Of a DNA stretch of 64,000 nucleotides, positions 37,701 to 49,045 are shown in pieces (within the stretch, counting starts at the first letter, position 1; every line of letters begins with the position of its first letter). The DNA is from Litomosoides sigmodontis (Eukaryota > Nematoda > Chromadorea > Rhabditida > Onchocercidae): NCBI GenBank assembly GCA_963070105.1, contig OY718805.1, forward strand, positions 6,196,001 through 6,260,000, in the 5' to 3' direction. The notes under the pieces were generated by a model that did no database searches, had not been told where the DNA came from, and saw only the letters and a program-made list of their open reading frames with translations. The position numbers were made by a program, and so were the translations under genes.

Positions 37701-39992
37701 TGTTGCGTGAAGTTGAAAAGCTGATTGTGGATCGTCGTGAGGCCGATCAAGAAATCGTTCAACTTGAAGCTGACATGACTGTGAAGAACAGTGAAATCAA
37801 AAATTTGAAGGTTTTTAAAATAAACAATGACTTCTCTTTTGTGAGGTCGCTTTGAACTGTTTCAGCTGCATTTTATTTTCATTACGCTAGCACTCTTGAT
37901 TATTCTATACGGTTAAACTTCGTAGGTCATAAAAATTCTACATAAATTATCCGTGTGTATACATGTGTATATATATATGTGTGTGCAGTTTAGCGGCTTG
38001 ATGTCAGAAGTTTGAGTGACAAGGTTTATCATATCATTAAATTAAACGAAGAGAAAGAAATTCTAAATCTTTCGATTTTATATTGAACTAACGACGCTGG
38101 AAAATACGGTGACACAGTTGGAAAAACAGAAGGGTGAAGCAGAAAAGCGGCTTGAAGCACTCGACTCACAGATTGCACAACTGGGGCGAAGTGTGGAACA
38201 ATCCAGGGAAAAAGTTAAGGAGGAAGAAAAGAGACTTAGCGAACTTCATTCGCAAAACACTCAAAATGGAGAGGATAAAACCGTAAGTATTATTAAGTTC
38301 GGCTGTCTACTACGTGTGAAAGTGGAAATATTGATTTTTTTGCTTGCAAGTTCTGTATTTTCTCTGAGATTGTCTACAGCCATATAATCTGTTATGCAAT
38401 GTTATCCACTTTATCTCTGGCTGTTGTACAGAGCAGAGCAGATAAGTCACATAGAACAAGGGGCGGAATACGAAGAGTCTCAGGAAACAAATTTATGAAA
38501 TTTTTGCAGTTCTGTTCAGGAAGGCAGAGAACAAACCGTTCTTTTGCAGTAATTCACAACGAATGGGACTATTTCAGTTCATCTTATCGGAAGATGTCAC
38601 TACCATTTGCTAAGACTCAATGCTTAAGATTTCTGCACTTCTATTCCATTAATTTCGTCTGTTTCTTTGATTAGGCAAGCGAAGAATTGATACATGTACA
38701 ACAGGAAGTTCATTCACTGGAAGAGGAAAAGAAAACGCTCTCTGTCACACTTTCGCAACATAATGCTGCTATTGAAAAAGCATCGTTGGAACTCACGAAA
38801 GTTTGTCTTCTTTTAGATATTATTGCTTGTAAAACTACTAGCTGAACACATTGTTGTATTCTCTGTTCTTTTCAACATAGTTTCTCTTTAAAATTTGGCA
38901 GCTCCCAATGCCCACTGAACGCTTTGTTTGCAAACGTAATGCAAAGATTGCTCATTTTTGGGATTATTTGGATGCATTATATCTGGTTTATTTTCCAGAG
39001 ATGTCTGGAGACGTATGTTTTTTAAGAATTATTTTTCAGCTTGAAAGAAAGTGTGCAAACACCGAAGAGATAACAAAACGTATTGAAAATGAAAATGAGA
39101 AATTAAAAAAAGCTACAGAACGTCTTACCCAACTAATAGAAAGCAACGATGCTGAAACTCTTCATAAAGAAAAAGAAGAACTTTTTGCTGTACTCGTGGA
39201 AACTTCTCCGGTAATTATTTGTGCTTTTTTTTGCAGTTCAACTGAGGATGCTAGAAATCATGCCGAGGAGCACGTTATTCTAAAATAAGAAATGAGGAAT
39301 TATTGCAACTCTTCCTCAGTCTTGGAAGAGATTATGTAGATGGTTAACTGAAAAACAAAAGTGACGGATTAATGCCCTGATTATTTTTCAGATTGTCGAA
39401 AATCAAAATTCTGGCATCTCTACAGATCCTCTCGTAGCCATTCAACCAGGTTTTACTCTCCCAATTTTTTATTTATGACCGTTATCCAGTATGTATTAAA
39501 ACATTATACTAATTCGCAATTAGGATAAAATTAGTGATAGTCAAAAATAGTTCATTTCCTTAAATATGCCTTACAGGTATTGGATTCGAAACTGATCCAT
39601 TTGCGGGCACAATCAACTCATCGTTCACGAATTTTGATGCTTTCTCTGGCAAGGATCCATTCGGTTTAGATGTGAATAATTTAAAATGTCCACCAAATGC
39701 CACTACATATGCAAAGGCACCACCACCGCGACCTGCGCCACCGAAATCATTGAAAACTCCTGTGGAGTCGGATCCATTTTCTGGAACGTAAGTGTATGCT
39801 CATTGGGGACAGATGATAAATCTGCTGGTTTTCTTCCCTTTTTATACATTTTAATAGGGATCATCTTTTGTGATTCATGTTCTATATCTAGTTTTTTCTA
39901 GAGATCCATTTGCTGGAAGTGGAGAAGCATTCACTGCAACAGCAGATCAGTTCGCAGATTTTGCTAACTTTGATGCCCTTGCAAAGTCCTAA
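34786..39992 (+). CDS. ehs-1: EPS15 homologue, endocytic EH-domain adaptor
   Basis: Exons 34786-34851, 35062-35151, 35330-35626, 35955-36032, 36323-36485, 36592-36716, 36794-36868, 37081-37232, 37329-37455, 37661-37810, 38118-38282, 38675-38800, 39040-39210, 39392-39449, 39577-39787 and 39902-39992 give about 714 residues. EPS15 binds NPF proteins and AP-2 at clathrin-coated pits and supports synaptic vesicle recycling. Three EH domains come first: EH1 (AATFLKRSNL, IWELADYNRKG), EH2 (RPVLLNSGLP, IWELADMDKDGKLDR), EH3 (ADSDHDGFVSG, LLWSLVDLKKNG). A coiled coil follows (ELDALLREVEKL, QLEADMTVKNSEI), then a tail with four DPF motifs for AP-2 (TDPFAGT, KDPFGLD, SDPFSGT, TDPFAGS), a proline-rich PPPRPAPPK stretch, and FADFANFDAL. 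No ubiquitin-interacting motifs are seen, unlike vertebrate EPS15. The acceptors at 37661 and 38118 are uncertain. Confidence 0.94.
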
Positions 39993-40192
39993 ATTCATTG
40001 TTTCTGACGTGTTGTCGTCGGTTTATTGCTTTATATCACCTTTTGGTAATTACTTATTGTAAATTCAGCTACTTATCTAAATGTCATAATTTGAATTTTC
40101 GTTTATGCATCACTTTCTTTGTAAGCTCGTAAATGGTGTAGAACTAGATACAGCACAAATATCCATCCGTGGATTCCTTTAAACATACTGTA

Positions 40193-40198
40193 AATAAA
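40193..40198 (+). terminator. Polyadenylation signal of ehs-1
   Basis: AATAAA about 200 bases past the stop codon at 39990-39992. Confidence 0.65.
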
Positions 40199-41881
40199 GG
40201 GCAATCATCGGAGTACTTTTCGGAATCTTGAAGGCAATTCAATTGTTGATGTTGTGTTATACTTTGTAACTTCCTGCTTTACATAAATTACTATTATTTC
40301 TTTTATATTATATTACTGATTCGTATTTTGTTATATGTCTTGTGGATTTGTTGTAGATTGTATATCCCAGTAGAAAAAGCAAATTTGCTTCGTAGATTCC
40401 AGAAATCCAAATTTGACAGATTTGATGAGGTGAAATTCAAGACTTTATCCTCTGTTTTCCTTGTCCAAAAAACTTCCTTTGGTACCCATAATGGAAAATG
40501 GCAGCTCTGGAATAATTCAAAAGTAGCTTTCAAGGTTGCTTTTCTTTTCGTAAAAACTACATTAATAAGTAGTATGTTCATAATGGAACCCAAAAATTTT
40601 AACTTACTTTCAAAGGATTTCTGAACGAACTAAAACACAATATGAAATAACGTTAACATAATGTTTCAAAATATAAGAATAGCATCGTATGCCTTTTCTC
40701 GATATTTCATATCCCACTCAAATCTGGCTCTATAGCTACTCGAACTGTGAATTATTGTGATAAAGTTCACGCTATACAATATGCAGACTGTCAGAATGCT
40801 GCAGCTACATATTGTATAGCGGCAAGGCAGTAAAGCAAACCTATACCTGTCTAATGAACAATAATTTCGAAATATTTAATTATTCTTAAATCCAAGAACT
40901 GAATAGTTCAGAATTTTTTGATCTTCCATCTGGAGAGCTTTATGTAGCTAATAAAACCTACAGTAAGCTCTTACTCAAAAAAAATCAATAAAATGATGAA
41001 TTTGATATTTAGAAGCGACATAAAAAGGAGAAATGTAGGAACAAACAATTATCATTACGTAGACTGGCACGGGTACGTGTGATCACTTCCTACACACAAT
41101 TATGATGATGACCTTTATTCAAAGCTTTTTTTTCCATTGTATGAAAAAATTTCAATTTACAAGATTGTTTGACATTATTTGTGTTACGATACACATGGAG
41201 AAGTGTGATTGGAGTTCCGCATTCCCGCAATACTGTTATAAAACAAGCAATAACTTGATAAGAAGCCAGAGGCCTGACAAATCCTGATTTGAGCTGCTAT
41301 TCGCCTGTATTTGTGACAATGGCACGTTCACTAGCACCAGCACGAGAGGATCGGCTCATTTAATTTACGTCAGTGGGCATTCCCTTTTGACAATGCGCCT
41401 CATTAAAGGGTCGATTTTTCCGCCGATTCATTTGTTGGAACAAGGAAGTGATTGGAATGGAAGTGAAAGCGTGTTCTGCCAGTTTTATAGCAATTGATTA
41501 CAGTGAAGTAAGTAACTGAAGATTAGAGTAAGCTAGACCAGCGGAGAGCAGAGTGGGCTAGAGTAGACAAAAGCTATGGGATGAATGATCAAGTGCGGTT
41601 GGACGGAGACAACTACAATCATCTATCTAACTTGTGCTCAAATGTTTCTGGCCTTCTCATGAATCGATCGACCCTTCTGTTAGAAGTAGGCCTTTCCACT
41701 CTCTCCATTCACTACACCAAAGGCATTTGTGCTTGATTAGCTAATCTACCTATGCGTCATTAAATCCCACTACTTGATCCAGGTAGCACTGCTAATTAGC
41801 TTCGCTGTACTCATGCCAATAGCATCAGATATATCGACCATAATCAATGACCTGCATAGACTCAACTCTACTACCTACACA

Positions 41882-41885
<4 letters not shown>

Positions 41886-41928
<43 letters not shown>
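41886..41928. repeat. (CA)n microsatellite
   Basis: A CA dinucleotide run of 43 bases, continuing after one interruption (GCACACA) to about 41936. Confidence 0.97.
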
Positions 41929-41935
<7 letters not shown>

Positions 41936-43494
41936 AGCAGACATCGTTATTGTCATTTTCCTGCTGCTGCTGTCACCTGTACTCTTAGCAGAGCTCACAA
42001 CTGTTCGCTCTGCCACATTGTTTTGCATTTGCAAAATCCTCTGCTTTGTTGTCGCCCCTCGTTTCTTGCTTCCAGGTGAGCCTCACCTTGGTCAAATTGT
42101 GCTCCAAGGGGGGCTGCAAAAATCGCTTGCTCGCGCTAGTCGTGTTTGCGGCAGCTTCAGAAATGAATTCGAGCGGAATTGAACACATTTCATCCGTTTT
42201 ACGTCCACTTAACTTACGTGATTCAGTCCTTGCAACTTGTATACTGTCAGTGCTCGCGATGGCGAACATCCATGCAATTAATAATATTTCGTGAAAGAAT
42301 TAAGTCATTCTCCTCCGTGATACTTCTTTCTATATAAATCTCCAAAAAGTCTTTCATAAAGTGAATTGATGAATTGGTTGAAATTTTTCCTATAAAATTT
42401 CTGACTCACCCGATTTCTCTCACTCTCTCATATTATTTTTCAATATTTTTAAGGAAAACATTTCCGTTACATCACTTCACACACATATGTATTGCTCATT
42501 TCTTCTTTCTCTTTTGAGAACCCATTTATTTTCACTTCATGAACTTTCTTCCCCACTTGAAATTTAAGCCGTTAATTATGAATATGGTGAGGACGAAATT
42601 TCTAATTATTATTGATGTCCTGTACATTAATTAGTGAACAAGTTACCTTGCAGCACAAGTGTGTGTGTGGTTGCACTATGCAGTAACTGAAAAGTATCAC
42701 CGATATTGTTTTGCTTGTGCTCATTCGTACTGTATCAGAAAAAGTGATGAAAGGTGGAATTCCAATCAGATTTTATTTATAACGAGCCGTTTCATTGCAA
42801 ATTCATTTGAGACATTTAAGTGCTATCGGAATACAATATTTCAGAGATTACCGAACAGCTCGCATTGTATTTAACCGGACAGTATCAAACTGATAGAGTA
42901 ATTTGTGGAAACATCCATTACTCTGCAAAGAGCTTACAAATCGATTTGTCGTACGAGCAGGAAAATGAATTAGCTAAATTTAAGCTTTTCAACGGTAGCA
43001 ATCGAGCAAGCTTATCTAACAGCTCATAAATGCCCATCGTTGAGCAAATTATCAGCTGATTTGATTTCATGAGTGAGATTCGTTTCAACGACTTATTAAG
43101 CCAGGCAAGGAAAAGAACGTATTTGAGACAAGGGATGGAGCAAACTCTGCCTGCATAAGTTACGAATACAGCAAATTTGATAACATTTAAGCGATAGTTA
43201 CTGTTTACAGTTGCAACAGGATGATGTCGAACACATATGAAAACATGAAAGAGGGAACTTTGTATCTTTGAAATAGTAATTGTTTACCTTTGTTGTTTAA
43301 AAATTAAATTCGCTTTCACTTTCATCTCCAGACTTCTACGATGAACGGTTTGCATCATTGAGAAATGATGAATCCAAAATTACTGGAAAGAAATTTAATG
43401 AAAAGCAATTCCAGGAATCATCCTCCGCTTACCCCTACTAAAAGAGCTAAAATTCAATTGAAATTGCCAGTGTTCAAAACGGAAATAACCCATA

Positions 43495-46089
43495 ATGCCT
43501 CGACTTCCAATTGTCGTCGATGGCGATTGCGATTCACGATTCGACAGAGTCAAACAAGTTTTCTAGTGAGTCACTTATTTAATTCAATCATTTTCATGAA
43601 AGCATGCCTGGATTTCAGTTTAATTCTCAAAATTCTTTATTCGCATGAAACCAAAAACACATTGTGAAAGTAATTAATTTGCTTTTAATAAAATTCACTA
43701 CTAATCAAAGTTAAAAGGTAAAGTTGAAATTGCAAGCAGCTGTAAATTGAAATTGAAAATTTTCCGCATAAAATCAAAATAGAATATCTACTTTATTTTT
43801 AATCCTCAGCTTTCTAAATTTGTCATATATTTTTTTTAAGTAACATTAAATGCAAAGGATGAAGAGTTCGGTGAAGTGCAGTGTTAGTCAAATAAGACAT
43901 GCTGTGCAAAATAATGTCGAATGATTAAAAGAAGAACTTTTATTATAATTAATTGGTCAAAATCCATCCAAAAATTTACATCAAATGGACCACAGCAACT
44001 GGAAAAGTCCTGTTAATTACAGTTCTTCAAACACTTAACAATAAGACTGGCTAGTACAAATTCAAACAGTTGTTTGAAATTTCATTTAGCGCCTGAACGA
44101 CAATTCTTTTTTATTTAGAAGTTTCCAAATTTCGCGTGTAAACTATTTTAGCAATAACTTCACGCAGCGATGGGAAAGTGAAGGTGCAGCATTTGCAGTA
44201 TATTTGAAAGGCGAGAAAGTGGTTGACCTATGGGGTGGATATGCAGATTCAACATCACATCGAAAGTGGAAGGCTGATACAATGACACTTCTGTTCAGTT
44301 GTACTAAGGTTTTACTGTACTACACCCTCAATATTAATGAAAGCTACAAGGAGTATGTAACTTTTTTTTAGGATCATTTATGTAATAGAACTTACCTGTA
44401 GAGCTAAACAAAAGTTGGGATTCAGAGTATATGCGCGATATGCTTCGCGATGTTAGTTGACCGTGGCCTGGCTGCTTACGAAGATCTGGTTACCAAATAT
44501 TGGCCTGAATTTGGACAAAATGATAAGGAAAATATTACTATCGAAATGTTGCTTTCACATCAGGTATGAAATTTTTTTTCATAATGAAACTTTTTTTCAA
44601 GTATGCTAAAGCCAGAAAAATTCTCTCAAAAGAAAAACAAGAAATATGGTTACAGGGTGGCCTGGCTTATGTGAACAATACGATTGAGGAATCAGATATA
44701 AGAGATTGGAGACGGATGTCGAAAATTTTCGAAGATCAAAAACCAAATTGGGTACCTGGGCAAGAAGTCGGTTATCATGCTATGACATTTGGCTGGTTGG
44801 TTGATCAACTGGTACGAAGGATTGATCCTGAGAAACGTTCATTGTCGCAATTCTTCAAAGAAGAAATAGCTGAACCGCATAGTATGATTTTTTTCAAGAT
44901 GATTTCCTGCTAATTTCAATTAATAAGTTAACGAAGAACCATTTTCATCAGAGATCTTCATTCGAACACTCTGTGCTTATATAGTATGGCACTGTTTGAT
45001 GGCTTTGTTGAACTTGAATTAGTGCTTTCAGACCTCGAACTGGTTATTGGTGCTCCCGTAGAATTGGAACACAGGATAGCACGGCTAGCTTCGACACCAA
45101 AATTCTTGGCTGCTCGAGAGGTGATAGAATACCCAAGTTTGCTTAGAATGTTTTGGACCGGTCTGCTTAAGCCGATGAATTTGGGAAATCAAATGTTGCA
45201 TAACGTGCAACGAAATTTCTCTTGGATGGGAAGTGTAAGTTTTCGGCGTATTTCGCAATGAATGTTTCTTGTACGTGACAAACAAATGGGCAGGGCTACA
45301 CGTGCACGTGTACTACGTGTAAACAAACTGTGCTCCTCACGCCAACATGATAATGCATGGATGTTATCGCAAAATGAATGTCAAGTGAATCACTGTCAGT
45401 AATGTTTTCTGGAAACAGACTATTTGAAAGCGTGAAAGATTTAAATATAATCCTATAAACAGCTTCCAGAATGCTACAATGTTCAATAATCCAGAAATTC
45501 GGTGTTTGGACATGCCAGCGGCAACTGGTGTGGGCACTGCACGGTCACTCGCAAAGCTTCATGCATTGGTTCTCGAAGGGAAATTATTGAGAGGGACAAC
45601 TGTAGAACAGCTATTTCGCGATCCTATAGTTTTGAATCAAATCGATTCAGTCTTATCGATTGACGTATCATTCGGAAAAGGATTTACCTATTCTAAGAAC
45701 TTTAAAGTATAAAGATCTATGTTACTTTGAAAGTATATTACGGATTTTCTTGTTTTTAAATATTTGATATCGTCTGAAAATTGTTAAAGCAACAAAGCGG
45801 ATATTAGTTATTGCAGTGCCATCCTGGATTTATCGGTATTATGCATTTTTCTATAGGAAGTCTCCATTTTTAGGATCAGTGGTTAGTCGGCCATCCAGGA
45901 TTAGGTGGTCAGAATGTTAAAATGGATTTAGCAAATGATCTGGCATTTGCATATCTGTGCAATAGTTTAAAGGTTGGCCATTCTGATTTAACGGTGACAT
46001 TTATGCGATTACAAAATGTGCTTTACGAATGTCTGCGGGAAAACAGTTTGTTGAAAGAAATCCAAGAAGAGAACTTCGTGACTGGTTAG
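43495..46089 (+). CDS. Serine beta-lactamase-related protein (LACT family)
   Basis: Exons 43495-43565, 44152-44308, 44426-44563, 44656-44881, 45032-45234, 45470-45706 and 45874-46089 give 415 residues ending at TAG 46087-46089. An in-frame stop nine bases upstream of the ATG supports this start. It belongs to the class C beta-lactamase-like serine hydrolases, which in animals act as esterases or peptidases, not in antibiotic resistance. RFDRVKQVF leads into GAAFAVYLKGEKVVDLWGG. The nucleophile motif SxxK is SCTK (residues 73-76). A tyrosine in GYHAMTFGWLVDQ (about 162) is the likely second motif and HPGLGGQ (about 351-357) takes the place of the KTG box. LARLASTPKFL-like and NNPEIRCLDMPAATG blocks match the nematode family. 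Seven exons rule out a recent bacterial insert. There is no clear signal peptide. Confidence 0.93.
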
Positions 46090-46442
46090 TCATTTGTTTT
46101 AGTTACTGGAAATAATTTTAATTTTATAAATGAAATTCATATGGAACTGAATAAAACATTATGACGGTGTTGCACCTTTTCACTTTGCTGCGTTGTCAGT
46201 TTGCAGTTTTTTAATAATTCACTGGAAAAGGTTGATAGTCCTTCAGATTGGTAGAAATTTATTTACTTAAAATTTCAATTCGGAACGAAATTCCATAATT
46301 TAAGGTTCTTTTGTCCACCTTTGTTTTACAGGAGGAAACAGCTGACTGAACACTTTACCCAAAAGTCACCAACAATCCAGGTTTTTAACGACACCCGAAA
46401 ATAACGAAAATCTGACTCCTGACACATGAATTTGAATATTTC

Positions 46443-46466
46443 AATAAACAAATGAATTTAAATAAA
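46443..46466 (+). terminator. Polyadenylation signals of the beta-lactamase-related gene
   Basis: Two AATAAA hexamers at 46443-46448 and 46461-46466, about 350-375 bases past the stop codon. Confidence 0.55.
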
Positions 46467-46570
46467 GCTAAAATTCGGTTGATGTGATTTCTTTAACTTG
46501 CTCCATTTTTCAAAAAATTTTTACATAAATTGCAAGCATCTATTGTATTTACAAGTACAGATTACAAGTA

Positions 46571-46663
46571 AAGTTTATACAATTTGTAAATAAACTTTAA
46601 ATTGTACTGTGTACATGATTCCAGAATGTGATTTTATGTACTGTACATGATTCCAGAATGTGA
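46571..46663. repeat. Inverted repeat beside a short direct repeat
   Basis: An AT-rich inverted repeat (AAAGTTTAT with ATAAACTTT, about 46571-46598) is followed by a 21-bp direct repeat, GTACATGATTCCAGAATGTG plus one base, at 46611-46631 and 46643-46663. It lies between convergent genes and resembles no element I know. Confidence 0.7.
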
Positions 46664-47045
46664 AGTTGAGCTAACTTCTTGGTTTGGTACTTACTTAACA
46701 TCAAATATCTAAATAATTTGACTCAGATGAAAACGACAATATCGGTCGAATACCTAAGCACAAAGATTGCAAAAGCAAAAAAGAATTGTGTGAAAACTGA
46801 AATTTGAAAACGAATTAGGCGAAAGAATTCCTGTTTTAGGAACAGCCTCATTTGGTGCTGACGTACAGTAATGCAACCAGGAAAATGTACTACCATTGCT
46901 GCCAGAGAGTTTTATATGCCCAACAGTAGTGAAGCATACCACACATGATAGCTTGTGTACCATTTGCTGATCGACACATTTCAGCCGATGAAAAACTTAT
47001 TTAGATGTGGAAGAATTAGCAAGTCACAGTTAAATCACTACAAAA

Positions 47046-47051
47046 TTTATT
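47046..47051 (-). terminator. Possible polyadenylation signal of the pseudokinase gene
   Basis: AATAAA on the minus strand 66-71 bases past the stop codon at 47117-47119. Confidence 0.5.
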
Positions 47052-47116
47052 TTGCGCTATCTGCCTACAAAGTATTTTAACTTTAATCGATTTACAATTA
47101 TAATAAGATGCAAGTT

Positions 47117-49045
47117 TCAATTATTCCAGCTAAAAATTTGTGTGATCGGAGCGGTAGCTGCATTTTCGATCCAATCAGTGTGGAGTAATTGACCAGCGGT
47201 TAATCGCATATCTAAGCGTTCCGACATCAAAAGCTGTGTAGTATGCCACATTCTTGAATCCACTGGCAGTGCGATGGAAGATTTTACTCCATGATAATCA
47301 ATCTACATCAATATCTACTATCAATGATTTATTTAAATTTTAAGCATTGAAATCTTTGTGTAATTGACCAAGCTTGAATGTAATGCAGAAATTTGGGGTA
47401 AATTTGGCATGCTACTTACTGTTCTGTTCGGTTTTCTTTTTGGCATGCGACCAATGATGCACCGATACAACACAACACCCATTGCAAACATATCTTGCGG
47501 CAATGATTCAGCCCTTTTAAAAAATACTAAGTGGTACTCCCATAGGCCATCAGTATTTTTGCTACAGCTATTGATGACAACGACAATAAGAATTTGTAGG
47601 ACAATTAACTTACTTAGAATGAATAGACTCCGGTGCAGCATAAACAGGTAACTGCTTATTTTTGTTCATATTTTCAGCAACCTCCTGCGCACCTGTAAGA
47701 CCGGTCAGGCGACCTACCATATGATGGTCAATCAAGATATTAGCTGCACAAATTGTCCCATGATAAATGCGCTGCCTGCAAATTTGTATTACTCGACCGA
47801 TACATGTTGTGCTACTTTCTTTACTCAGTGAAGTGATAGTAAAAAAGGATTAAAGGCAACAACGATCTAAGCGTCGATTACGTCAAAGTTATTAGGTTAA
47901 CTGATTAACAGCAATAGCATAGATGGTCGGCGCTGTTAACAAGCAAACCGTCCGTCCTAATTAATTCGGTGGTTGTACACCGACAAATGTTAAATCTTAT
48001 TTAATACAAATGTAGCATATTTGTTGATTTATACATGAAAATATTTTTTACTTTTCTTTGCCACTATTTAACCGTCACCCGTGGCATGTCCGGATTGATT
48101 TTGCAGAACATCGTGTCGGTTACGATTCGGTAGCGTAATAAAACACCGTCAGAGGAAAAGAAAGGAAAAATTACGAATGCAAGAAGTATATTGCCTTGGC
48201 CACTCCGCATAAGATCTTTGCAATATGCTGCCTATGAGTAGGTACTACGCCGCTCTCTCCAAGTAACTTCTCCAGCGAGCCATACTCACAGAATTCGAGT
48301 ATGAAGAAGTTGGTACTTGACTGAAAAATTCTTCCAATTGGGTTCTAGGTAATTCATCTTTTTTAGCACTCTCTGACCCAATTTAACTTATTAATTAGCA
48401 GATGCATCACATTCGTATCCATGTGTGGGGAGATTTTGTCTATGTGACAGAAAAACGGTGACAAGGAAATTAATGCATGAGTGGCGGAAAGTACAAATAT
48501 CGCTTGCCATGTGATGATAGTAATGATCGAGAAGAATTGGCAAACACACATCCTCTTGGGTATTACTTTCTCTTAACTTTTTCGCCTGCAATAATTCTTT
48601 TATGCAAATATCAAGCTTGTCTATGACTCATGCATATTTTTCAGTTTGCAAATTTAAGACTGATAAGAGCGACCTGGAGAAGTAATGATGCTTCTAAACC
48701 ACCGCCAGGCGAAACTTTAACAATATAACGTCGACCCGATTTGGAATAGACTGGGTATACACTGTAAAGGATAAATGGAATTTTATTTTAACATCAATCG
48801 AATGTTAAATACTCAGCAACTGTTCAGGCTAGTGAACTGTAACCTGAAAATGAAGTATTAATTATTTTACGATGTAGCCACTGACGAGTAGTTTACGGAT
48901 TATTTGCAATGATAAAAAGCATGCAAAGTCAGTTTTATCTTATCACTGAATCGCTAATGCTTGTTTTGAATTATTACCATCCTTTAACAAGTTCGTCGAT
49001 ATCAGACGTCCTTGTATCTGTGCTTTGAGAGCTTAAATCTGCCAT
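47117..49045 (-). CDS. Small protein kinase-like protein, predicted pseudokinase
   Basis: Exons 48978-49045, 48674-48761, 48457-48585, 48175-48320, 47614-47775, 47420-47513 and 47117-47302 join in phase into 290 residues, from MADLSSQSTDTRTSDIDEL to TGA 47117-47119, so little more than one kinase domain. Kinase features in order: beta-3 lysine in RRYIVKV (Lys38), the FFILEFCEYGSLEKLLGE hinge, KAIYFLHS, then IYHGTICAANIL where the catalytic HRD loop should be, VYAAPES (APE box), DMFAMGVVLYRCIIGRMP (helix F) and LDMRLTAGQLLHTDWIE at the end. The catalytic aspartate is replaced (HGT), and the DFG position reads LTG. The glycine loop is also absent. It resembles tyrosine-kinase-like domains but I cannot name the family. 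No signal peptide or membrane segment is seen. The exon end at 48457 is the least certain boundary. Confidence 0.8.

Larger units (their letters stand above)
39993..43494. other. Intergenic region between ehs-1 and the beta-lactamase-related gene
   Basis: It contains the ehs-1 polyadenylation signal (40193-40198), a CA microsatellite (41886-41928), and overlapping open frames on opposite strands at 40303-40624 and 41774-42294 that lack any recognisable domain. The 41.3-42.3 kb part is richer in GC than its surroundings and may be regulatory. Confidence 0.5.

Noticed and set aside
40303..40624. Overlapping open frames of 96-98 codons on opposite strands downstream of ehs-1
   Set aside because: No recognisable domain, no splice context and no repeat ends; likely chance, although a decayed element cannot be excluded.
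43332..43435. Frame FYDERFASLRNDESKITGKK just upstream of the lactamase-like gene
   Set aside because: It ends in a stop and is not in phase with the real first exon at 43495; probably part of the 5' region.
43495..46089. Horizontal transfer of a bacterial beta-lactamase
   Set aside because: The gene has seven exons with nematode-style splice sites and matches the animal LACT family, so it is an old eukaryotic gene.
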